From Sarcocystis neurona (lineage: Eukaryota > Apicomplexa > Conoidasida > Eucoccidiorida > Sarcocystidae): a stretch of 64,000 bases of DNA. Position numbers and translations under genes: made by a program. The stretch lies in contig KL647302.1 of assembly GCA_000727475.1 (NCBI GenBank), positions 1,869,234 through 1,933,233 on the forward strand, in the 5' to 3' direction. Positions 38,371 through 48,191 of the stretch are shown piece by piece. The notes beneath the pieces were generated by a model. It ran no database searches. It was not told the origin of the DNA and worked only from the letters and a program-made list of their open reading frames with translations. The first letter of the stretch is position 1, and every line of letters starts with the position of its first letter.

Positions 38371-38487
38371 GTCTTTGTGAGCACGTGGTCATGCTGTGGT
38401 GTGGCTGTTAGTTGCTGTGGGCCTGGAGATCTTGTCTTTGTGAGCGCGTGGTCACGCTGTGGTGTGGCGGCTAGTTGCTGTGGTGCT
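38371..38487. repeat. imperfect 63-bp tandem duplication
   Basis: Unit starting GTCTTTGTGAGC at 38371 and again at 38434. Both copies carry CTGTGGTGTGGC and TAGTTGCTGTGG with a few substitutions. The repeat lies in a T/G-rich spacer. Confidence 0.8.
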
Positions 38488-39179
38488 GAAAACCTCCCAC
38501 GTGGCCACTTTTTAAGACGGACTCCTGCTGCGCTTATCTCTGCCTCCTGCGCTACTCATATTGTACCTGCAAGGATCTTGCCGATTCTGCTTTCACGAAA
38601 GTGTCGCCCTCGCAGTGAGGCCAGAACAGGATTCGTGCTCGGAGGTGGTGTTGCTCTTGTTCACGCTGCCATGTCGGCCTGGCCGCCTGCCTCTGTCGAG
38701 CGCTGGAGGGCCGTTTTACGTTGCTGCTGGTCTTGGGTGCTGCTCTTCGAGGCGTGTGCAGCTTGTGTTGCTCCTGCTACCTGCTGCTGCTTCTGCCTGC
38801 CATGGCGAGTGCGCGGTTGATAGCCTTGCCTGCTTGTCAGCTTGATTTGTTGAGGCTTCTGCCTATTTCTGGTCACTCTGCTTCCTGCGCGTGTAAGTGC
38901 CCTTACACGCCACGGCTGTTGTCAGCATCTGCTGCTGTCCTCATCTGGAAAATCTGTCAGGAGCCACAGCCACTGGGCCTGTGGAACTCTGCACGTAGTC
39001 GCTGCGTGTGCTCATGCAGCTGATGCCTGGTTGATATTCGGGACATTTGCTGCCGCAATTACTATCCTTGCACACGTACATAAAATGCAGGGAACTCGGG
39101 GTACGTGCCATCTCTTAGCGTATTCCTGTACATTATACTGCGTCTGCCATCTGAGCGTACAAGGAGACGTTCGCAGAAC

Positions 39180-41346
39180 AAAAATGTCTTTTTGCCTCTC
39201 CACACGTCAGCACCACAGTAGCTGCAGAATTCATGAAGACAGGTCTTCAAAGAAATTTCGCCTCCCACATGGAGACTTCGTCGCCTTCTCTGCCTGTCTT
39301 TGTTCCTCCTTTTCAAGTGTCGCACGCTCCTTTCCTTTGTTGCTTTCCTCTGATCGCGCCTACACCAACTCCCTGCACTTTCCGCACGTCACTGTGTTGC
39401 ACCTGCTGATCCGCCACTGTGGCACCATTTTCCCCCTGTGCATCCCACCTTCATTCGTTCTTTTACTATTAATCGCATAGCACTTCAACCGTTCGCCACT
39501 ATTTCTCTCTATTTGTGCCCCCCTCTACGCCTTCCCTGTTGCGGTCCCCTTCTTTTCCATACTCCCTCCTCCACTTCGCTCCGCCTGCACCCACAACTAC
39601 AGCGACTGCGTCTAGTATCTCTCCTCTGCGGTAATTCCATTCCTTGTTTTCCCTCTCTTTGAAGAGGACTGGTTGCCGTTCTCTCCTCCAGTCCCGCATA
39701 CATTGTCTTCAAGTCTCTGGCTGCATTCGACTTCTTGGCGGGCTCTACAGGGTGTCTACGCGTACTGAGGATCTCAGAAATAGTGCACTGCCGCAGGATT
39801 GCCCCGTATACCCCTGCTGCTCTCCTTGGTCGCTCCTTCGATCTTCTCCACTCCTCAGTGCGCTTCTGGATTTGACAACTCTGTACACGAACCGCATTAG
39901 AAAGCTCATTCTCAGCCCGTCAAGTTTTTTCATTAATTCAGTGCGTCCCTTACCTTGGTCACAAGCAGCCCACAGTCATGTCATTTCCAGTGCAGACGTC
40001 GTACCTTCGGCGCCCTTCTTTTTACGCGTCCCTCTGTTGACCTCCTTGCGCTGTGTGTCGCTGCCATGTCCACTCTCCCCTCTACGTCAGCTGAAGTAAT
40101 CTACTGTACCGCACAACCCCCACGCTGACCTCTTTAATACATCCGTCCTCGCGTGCCTGGGCATTCAGTTTACGTATTTGCATTTGCCCTTCTTCTTGGG
40201 GTCTTTCTCGCTTCATCGTCGTATCCCTGTCTCGCTTTCCTCCCTCTCTCTTGTGCATGAACTTTCATCTCATTTGTTTCTCTCTCCTAATATGGATGCT
40301 CTGCTTCGTTCCTCCTTGAGGCTCACATGGACCTCTCCCTCTTGGCCTGCTTTCTGCGCTTCTACCCTGACCCCGCGTCCTTCTTGCGTACACTGTAGTC
40401 CTTCATGCGTTCTCTCGCTTACCTTCAACTGCGGCTTCTTTTCTGAACTTCCTTTTCCCGCATTATCTCTTATCACTTTGTGTCGTCCACCCACCCCCAC
40501 TGTTTCTCTACCTGGAACCTGGAAATGTCATGACACGTGTATCTTGTCGGATTTCATTTACCCTTTCACTTCTCCCCCCTCAGGACTACTACTCCTTCGG
40601 TTTCCATCTTCCGTCCGTCTGCTCCTTTGTTGAGCTTCCTGTTCTTTCTAATGCCAGGAGCAACAGGGCTTTTTTTTAGCCACACCCCCCTCCCTCCCTC
40701 CTTTAGTTCGCCCATTTCATCCGCCTTCTGTCGGCAACCCTGTTTACCCTATATTCTGTGAGTTCGACCATGCATCGCCTTTTTACTGATCGCGCCGCAA
40801 CCGGAGAAATATTAGAGTGCTTCTCCAAGCCGTCGACGGCATCCACCTCGGCCTGCTTATAAACTGCGTTCCTCCTCCCGGTGAACCTCTCCGTCTGAGA
40901 GTGCATCTCCCGAATTCTCCATGAGGCTCCTGTTTCTGCTCTCCTGATGCTGTCCTCCTGGTGCTGCCTCTGCTCTTTCCAGTGTTGTCTGTTATGGCAC
41001 TGCTGCTCTCTTTGCATCGCTACGCTATTGCACCATTCTGCGTCACTGGTTCACCCACAGCTGCCAGCGTAGCTCGCGTCGCTACAAAAACGCGTCCTCC
41101 TTCGCGATGTGCTCCTGCCGCTGCACCCTGTCTACGGTCGGCACAGCTCAGCACCACAGTAACAAAAGCAGCAGCCATACTGTTCGAACGTGCTTCTCTC
41201 CCCACTCTCGTAAGATCCGCCGCACCATATCGCACACCAGAAGCATCAGCGTCCCCTGTTCACTCCTTCGTTCTTTGTATCACCGGCGTAACATATTAGT
41301 AAGAAACCTTTTTTTTCCCTCTATCCCACTTCTTTCGTTTTGTCAG
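39180..41346 (+). other. plus-strand pyrimidine-rich block
   Basis: Over about 2.1 kb the plus strand is strongly enriched in C and T (many TTCCTCTC-type runs), with no long conserved frame on either strand. It ends in a long pyrimidine run followed by a perfect TTTTGTCAG acceptor-like site (exon side from 41347). Comparable but much shorter CT-rich tracts precede RCL1 and RPF2, so this may be the leader or first intron of an unrecognised plus-strand gene that begins near 41 kb. Confidence 0.6.
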
Positions 41347-41361
41347 TTGTGCCCACCGTCC

Positions 41362-43530
41362 CTAGTTCCCGTATCGGTGGCACCCCTCCTCTCCTGTTCC
41401 TGCCTTCCCGCAAGCGCCTACTTGACCACCTGCATAGTGATGCTGGTCCTGTGTTTGCTGGTGATACGGCTGTTGCAGCTGCTCCGGCGGATAGTGAGGC
41501 TGTGGCTGATCGTGGTGCTGCAGCTGTGAGGGTGGTGCAGGTCTAACAGCAAAGCGTTCACTACTGAACTGTGTGTTCCTCCAGTCCCAGCGAAGCAGCG
41601 CGCGGTCTCCCTCTTCTCTACCGCTGCTGGTGATAGGTAGAAACTGTGCCTCGCGCCCATCACTACCTATGACGATCACACATGGCACTCCTGTCCGCGA
41701 CCCATAACCAAAAGCTGGTAATTGATATTCTTTCATTACTCGAAAGTGGCGTTGTAATATGGCTGTAAGTGGGTGCTCCAGATCAATACTCAGCCACGGC
41801 ATATGTGCGCGATGCCCTTCAAAGCTTGCGCGATCCCGATCCAAGGATACGAAAATTATCTCAATCTTTTGGCGGGATCCTGCTTCATTCAGTGTGCGGT
41901 AGAACTGGAGACGACAAAAAGAACCGGTGTCCCACGAAGCGGAAAGAAAGGAAACAGGAAGAGAAGGAAAAAGGGACAAAGATGACGAAGAGAAGTTAGC
42001 CGTGGAAAAGCAGCAGTCCGGACCGTGAAAATGTGAGAAACAAAGGCAGTAGATAAGGAGGTGGAGGGACGGGACGAGGACTGAATCTGAAAAATCGAGA
42101 CGTGAGAAGTGCGAACGGCCACCGGGGAGGCGGAAATAAATGAAGACGAACAAAACAGGTAGCGAGATACAGTTGAGCACGCACAAGACCATGGCACAGC
42201 TCTCTTAAACAAAAGTGCGTGACCGAACCACTGAAAACGCGAGGACGACGAAGAAAGCACACGCGAGTAGCAAAAAGAGGGGTGAGCGGGAAACGATCAG
42301 AAAGAGAAATGGCCCCGCTGAACAAGAGGATTGCATAAGAACACACCTGGCACTGCAGTGGCTTTTCACGGACGTCCACGTACATTCACATGTAGGACAC
42401 TAGCAAACAGCAGTGCCGATATCATGTCACGCAGGCCTGTTAGGACAAAGACATACACCGCTCTATATAGACAGACAAATGTGTGTGCGCAGGAAGGTGT
42501 CGTGTGTGTGGAGGTGAGACGACGGGTGCACAGAAAAATGTTTACCACATGAGGAGACTAGGAGAATAAAGTAGGCCAAATAAAAAGAGGGGGACACAGC
42601 ACGACACCCTAGAAGGACGAGAGGACCAAACAGCTGCCTACATACAATGAACACTTACACCCTTGTAAATGTACCTTTGAACACGGGATAGGAGTGTGCG
42701 TGGGCGACGTGACCAAAAACGACCGAAGTGACCGCGTGTTATTACTACGATGGAAGGCGTGCGAACACGCGACACACGCCCCACACGTCTCTAACAACAC
42801 CAGAGGCCGACTTAGTGCACGCCTGCATCTTACGCTCGCACACACAATATGAAATATTGCCGTACACACTGAAGTAGTGGGTAGGTATGCTCCCTCTTAT
42901 AGATCTGTGGAAGATCTACGTTCGTGTAGAGCGCTACGAATACGTGTCTATGGTCAGGACGTGCGCACGGATGTGTAAGTGTTCCAGTCCACACGCGCAT
43001 CTGTAACTACAGACAGGTGTACGCATAGGCATAGAACGTGCGCACAGACGTGTAAGTGTTCCAGTCCACACGCGCATCTGTAACTACAGACAGGTGCACG
43101 CGTAGGCATGCACCCGTGTATCCTCATGTACACACATGTAGGTACTGTACATATATGTGAGCTCTGTATCTGCCTCTCTCCATGTCCCCGTACCTTAGGG
43201 AATTTTTAAAAAATGTTCGCATGCTCGTGCTACTAAACAATTTACGTATCACTTGATTTACGGCTATCTTTGCCTGCAAACAGACGTGTGGTAGCGGGAC
43301 TGGGCTTACGTTGAGCAGAAACGGCAGGAAAGAAGTGCACACGGTACTGGGCTTACGTTGAGCAGAAACGGCAGGAAAGAAGTGCACTTTGGGTCTGCCC
43401 CGTCAGCAAAGTAGAGTGCGACCGATTTGCCCTTCAGATGGCTCTGCGAAATGGGAGAATTGTTCGAGTTTCTCAAGCTGCCTTCAGGAAAAAGAATCAA
43501 GTCTGAGAGGTAACAAACATAAGCATTCAT
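41362..43530 (-). CDS. nucleoredoxin/tryparedoxin-like thioredoxin-fold protein with degenerate active site
   Basis: Two exons, 43530-43357 and 41904-41362, joined in phase 0 across a 1452-bp GT-AG intron; 238 residues. The fold is clear: [11 protein letters not shown] (beta strand and approach to the active site, about 31-41), [15 protein letters not shown] (about 72-86, the VSSDRD motif of the tryparedoxin/nucleoredoxin family), HMPWL (92-96), and [13 protein letters not shown] (about 129-141) with the cis-proline at 132 that packs against the active site. Where active relatives have WCPPC this protein has ADPKC (45-49), so the attacking cysteine is Asp46 and only Cys49 remains. The tail from about 180 is Gln/His/Pro-rich low complexity. 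I chose the ATG at 43530 because it opens the exon just before the conserved leader; an alternative exon start at 43502 would need an upstream exon I cannot find. It probably acts as a non-redox scaffold or chaperone (inference). Confidence 0.86.
42959..43109. repeat. 74-bp duplication in the intron of the thioredoxin-like gene
   Basis: Copies 42959-43032 and 43036-43109 (offset 77 bp), differing at only a few positions. The shared core includes TGTAAGTGTTCCAGTCC and TAACTACAGACAGGTG. Both copies carry a GTAAGT donor-like hexamer in the plus orientation. Confidence 0.9.
43299..43387 (-). repeat. 42-bp exact tandem duplication copying an exon end and its splice donor
   Basis: Identical 42-bp copies at 43299-43340 and 43346-43387, separated by 5 bp. 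On the minus strand each contains the last codons of exon 1 of the thioredoxin-like gene (TSFLPFLLN) followed by GTAAGC. Using the first donor, at 43356, keeps frame with exon 2. Using the second, 47 bp downstream, shifts the frame. Confidence 0.95.
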
Positions 43531-43798
43531 TTTGACACGTGCATGCTGTGTTGACCGTTTGGCCGCACTCGTACGTACAGTTGTGTACGTATAACGTCTG
43601 CGTATAGACACACGAAGGCACAGCGCTGAGCATATATGGGTGTGGGTACTAGGTACGCACAGGTGCTTTGCCACATTGCCATTTAGACGTTGACCTTGCC
43701 ATCTTTCTGGTTCACTGTAGAGCACAGATTACTCAACCACACCGTTGTGCGACTATACCAAGCCCGCTTGTAGACGTCACGGTGAAAACGCAACATAC

Positions 43799-45304
43799 AT
43801 TAACGTGGATGCCCATGTAGAGGCGTACTGAGAATTTAGCTCGCCAGCTCAGGTATTCATTGTCAAACTTGTACAAGGTACGAATACTAGGTGAGTGCCC
43901 CTCCGTTACATCACTCTCACCAAGACCACGTGCGTACACAAAATTATTTCCAACCCTCGGAATATGTGGATCCGCTACTGCGTTACAAAGGCATACACAT
44001 CTATATATATATATGCATATGCGTTATTTGGATAGGCCTCAGAAAGTAATACTCGCACGAAGGCACAGACTTCCAAAGGCGGCAACAAACTTCTACATTG
44101 CGCGGTCGCCTTTTGAGCGGTTCTCCGCCGCCAAGTGGTAACCTCTGCACTCGAACATGTTTTTACAAGCAAATCACACTTGTACATCTCTTCCAGGGAA
44201 TCATGAAATGCGTCAGCTTTGAGCGCCTGGGAGTATACTCGACGGATCAGTTCGAAGTTGCGAGACACGTAATGTGGTCCACCAAGGTCGGCCATAGATG
44301 GATTTACACGAAGTTCCGAAAGAGCTTCATTGTGACGAGTACACACTATTCCGTACGCACAGACGTATATACACATAAACCTAGAAAGACATATATACAT
44401 CGGGATCTCCACAGATACTCCCACACAGTTACAGACCCTGCTCGCTAGAGGTAGTGTCGAAGGTAGCTATCTGTGTAGTACTGGTACTCTGTGAGGACTT
44501 GAAATCAACCCGCACGAGAACCGCAGAGTAATATATGGTACCCTACGACAACACGCGAAGCGCCAGCTTACCAAACATATAAATACACCGATGTTCGACT
44601 ATACGCACGCGACCACACGAGCTCCGAGCAGCAACAGCAGCCATGAGCAGCAATGGACCATAGCGCGAGTACAGCCCTGCGGCAGACAAAAGACGTGCAC
44701 ACGTGTTTATGTAAGTGTACAACTCGCTTGAGCGTGGCGCTCACATTTCTTGAGACAGATAGACTACTACGTATCATTCCAGCACGCGGTACTCAAACGT
44801 GCCAGAGCAGTAGGACTTGTAAGGCAGGAAAACAACCGTAGCGACAGGTGGTTTAACGCTGGCTTCATTGTGCCCGTCGGTCAGCGCGTGCGTCGCAGCA
44901 CGATAGCCGTACGTACAACGCTTTCAAGGCGAGGAGCTCTTCTGGCGAAAACGCGGGCATCGTACCAAAATACTCCACACTCGAAAAGTAAGCAGTCTTC
45001 TGCGTGGTGGTTAGTACCACGTCGTGGTTCACTCATCATATGAACTATACGGGTAACCCACGGCGATATTTGCAGCAGTCATTAAAGCCCGGGGACGCCT
45101 GCAGAAAATCCGACAGAAGCGTCCTCCTGTGCAGCGGGATCGTTAGTTTCTTCTGTCTAAATGCTTACCCATCTCTGCGTAATCTGGTGGTATGTGGGTG
45201 TAGTGGGCTCCATATTGGTAAGCTTTCTGCTGCTTTAGCGCCGACTCTTCCGCAATACGCCGTTTTTCCACGTTATAAGGGGACGAAAAAATGGGACTCG
45301 CCAT
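43799..45304 (-). CDS. tentative uncharacterised multi-exon gene
   Basis: Not recognised. The candidate first exon 45304-45169 starts at an ATG (MASPIFSSPYN) and contains EKRRIAEESALKQQKAYQYG before a GTAAGC donor (phase 1). A candidate exon opens after an acceptor near 45000 on the minus strand. A frame at about 44350-44180 contains FELIRRVYSQALKADAF. The candidate exon 43886-43799 has a good acceptor, 29 codons (DNEYLSWRAKFSVRLYMG) and a GTATGT donor. The phases between these pieces are not settled and no family match comes to mind, so they may belong to more than one gene or be partly chance. It lies directly upstream of, and on the same strand as, the thioredoxin-like gene. Confidence 0.3.
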
Positions 45305-46416
45305 CTTGCCTTTTCGCAGTATCAAGGCCCGCTTTGTTAAGTGTGCTTGCTCCGCTCGTACTCGTCAGAACACATGGACGGAGAGTGGTACTTGCCAGCA
45401 GAAGCCGGTGGTACAGGCCCCCGGCGTGGTGTGCTCCGCCTACAGGGGAAGAATTCCAAGTAACGCGAGGTCACAGAGTGCGCCGCTTAACTATGTGTAT
45501 CCCACGGGTGGTACAGAGGAGAACGGGGAACACGTGATACCTAGAGAATTTTCAAGATTTTAAACATTTGGGGGGATATGAAGCGAAGCTGCCACTCAGT
45601 AGAGAACACGACCTGCAAGTGTGGTCACGCTGCTGGAGCCGCGCGTCGACAGCTAGCCGTCGAGTGCGGAGGCCGACTTCACAGAAGGGGTCCACCCAGG
45701 TGTTTTTCTCTGACGTGCAAACCGTGTAGCATTCGCTTCAGAAACACTGGAGACGCGTACAGAAAACGATCTGCATGGAGGAGCTCCCCCATTGGGGGCA
45801 AGCAGCAACTGTCAGTTTAAAGTAGGGGCACTTGCACAATCATCCACGGACGCCTCATCTGTGGCGCCAGCACAATCGGCGGATGAGCATTGTCTCGTTT
45901 TTGTACAGCAGCAGATTAAAGGGATGCGTATCCGCGAGTTTAGCGACGGTAGAGTTCACAACCTTCCGTGACGCGGGAAGTCGCGTAGTCCTATTTTACA
46001 CTCCCGCTACGGAGCGTGGTGGAAAGTGTTTCATCACTGGTATGGGAGGAGTTCACGGGGGCAGAGGAAGGATTATCCGAGGAGGTATCCGTGTGAGTTG
46101 TTTTTTTGGAGTGGTGAGGCAGTCAAGTACTGCACACGCTGAGTAGTGTGACTGAGGTGCCTGGGCACTGAAACGATAACTTTGTGCATGAGAGGCGGAC
46201 GGGATACTTCTGCAGCCGGAACGTTCGAGCGAGTTCGCAGTAAACACGACCGACGGACGACCGGACGTGCTGAAGTGGTCCTGAGTGGGCCATACTAAAG
46301 CCTTTCTCCCTGTTTATAAATAGAGAGCCACATTTTCTCCCTGAACATCGCGGAGGTTGTTGGCTACCTCAGGTGCTCACATGCGACACAAAAACGTGGC
46401 ATTTGACGCTGCTTAC
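45305..46416. other. spacer, nothing recognised
   Basis: About 1.1 kb with short overlapping frames on both strands and no family match. A TTTCAG acceptor-like site followed by a short Cys-containing minus-strand frame at about 46.17-46.13 kb could continue the orphan exon at 46579-46417, but this is speculative. Confidence 0.35.
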
Positions 46417-46579
46417 CGCTATCTTGATGTAACTGCAGCTTATGGCACCTCTGCGGCTGGGTAGAGACTCTTCTTTTTTCTCCACAAATGCGTTGCGCGA
46501 TCTGCCATCGCAGACTTCATACAGCGCGTTCGCGCCGGTGAACCTCGCCAAATCACTTGTCCTACCATCGTCATACACA
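46417..46579 (-). CDS. candidate internal exon of unknown gene
   Basis: Flanked by CTGTCTTCAG on the 5' side and a strong GTAAGC donor on the 3' side. It encodes 54 complete codons in one frame, including SDLARFTGANALYEVCDG, with two cysteines. Entry phase is 2 and exit phase 0. No neighbouring exon with a matching phase was found, and no family is recognised. Confidence 0.3.
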
Positions 46580-48191
46580 CTGAAGACAGTGCCGCGGACC
46601 AGCCGCGAGTGTCTAATAGACTTATCTATTATTGCTTCACGTGACGTGAGGCAGGTGTCTTGTCATCTCGTACAGGGCTGCGAGTTGAGGTTAGTCTGCA
46701 ACCACAACGTAAGATCCCCAGGGCAGCAAGCTCATCGAATAAAGCCACTGCAGGGCAAATACTAAGTCGCAGTGAACAACAGCTGCGAGGTAAACGAAGC
46801 GAAAGTTGCCCGCGGACACGAAGTATTAGGAACAGCCCTCAGCCTGCAGGGAATGGCTTTACGAATCAGGTGTCTTGTCAGAGGATCTGATGACCTCCAA
46901 CTGTGGTCAGGAACGTCATGTCGTCCTGGCGCGTACGCCCCCTGTGAACCCACCGATATGTGTACACGTACCCTAACAGTGTGTGCGGAAATACCTATCT
47001 GTAATTAGGTGCGTCGCAGACTACCTCATGACCGGTGCACGAGCCGAGCGCGCTCGACAGCAGTCAACTGTATTACTTTTCACAGAAGAAATAAAAGCTG
47101 CCATAGCTGAGGGTTTGAGGGTAGTGGTGGCCTCGAGCGCTCACCCGCGGGTCACTCCTGCCGCAGATGGCAAGGACGGTTGTGCAGATCACAGTCAACT
47201 TACCATCGGGGCGGATTCTTGTTAACATTCATGTATCGCGCATCCACTTTCTCGGTAGCGGTGAGAAACGTGTCAGCGGCCTAAGAACAGCCATTTCATT
47301 TGCAAAGGACTGGCATTTTATGTTCCTGTTTCGCGTACGGGTTTGTCCGATACACAATGAACAATGTGCGTGAGAAACCTCAACGTCCTACACCAGGCGA
47401 GATTAGTGTAACTCTCTTTGCTCGAATATAGTCGACTTTCGCGTCTCAACCGAGAGTGACCAACTGAGAAGAGTGCTTCGGATTATATCGACACGCCGTC
47501 GACTCTAAATCCAGATATTGTACTCTGCAAGTGACAGGTGCTTAACGTCGCAGCACAGCCGCAAGAGTTAGAAATGTGGTGTCGGGGCTGCGCTGTATGC
47601 AACATCACTTGTAGGAGAGCACTAAACTTTATGTGTTCGAGACTAACTGAAATATTTCTGCAGTTACACTCCACACTAATCGAAGTCCGCCATTCTATGG
47701 AATGATTTGCCACGCAGTGCATCCCCTCCTCTCTTCGGGAAAAGTGCCACCTCACAGAGTTTACTACCACTGCACGGCGTGTCGCCAACACCGCGCGTCG
47801 ATCATGTGAAGCTACAGAAGCGGCGTAGTTGTCGTGAGTAATACTGATTGTACCGGACGCCAAGCCGTTCGTTTCCCTAGCATTTGTTGTAGACTGTGTC
47901 CCATACACATATATATTAAGGCTCCCTCACGTCTGCGCACACGCTTTCATACAAACGCGTGCCCAGGTTTGCGCCTGTACACGCGGATGGCATATACATT
48001 TTCAAACACACATTCGTACACAGAGTCGTGAACACAGACAGGCCTATCGGTGTGTGCGTCCTTCTGAATACAAATGAAGCGAGTGGAAGCGTTGTACGCG
48101 CACACGCGCACATGGGTGCAAACGTTTCGTAGAGCGACCCACCCGCGTATGTGAAAGAGTTCGGCTCCCTGCTTCGCGGTGGGATACTGCG
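46580..48191. other. spacer downstream of the secreted glycoprotein-like gene
   Basis: A 141-codon minus-strand frame at 47908-47483 is open but has no splice support or family match. Nothing else was recognised. Confidence 0.35.

Larger units (their letters stand above)
33882..41361. other. long stretch without a confident gene
   Basis: About 7.5 kb. The first part (33.9-35.2 kb) is the upstream region of the secreted-protein gene plus TA-rich spacer. A plus-strand frame ending SGPEDEL at about 34.2 kb and a frame opened by a good acceptor at 35242 are possible short exons without family match. The stretch 36.0-36.4 kb holds a 115-bp duplication with a basic reading frame, followed by a GT microsatellite and spacer rich in TACGTA/ACGTGT tracts to about 37.4 kb. 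From about 38.3 kb the plus strand becomes T/C/G-rich with poly-Cys/Leu frames of no coding value, and from 39.2 kb it is strongly pyrimidine-rich. Confidence 0.45.

Noticed and set aside
43441..43502. [10 protein letters not shown] read as the FPEGTR motif of an acylglycerolphosphate acyltransferase
   Set aside because: No HX4D motif upstream. The following residues continue directly into a thioredoxin-fold strand, so the resemblance is chance.
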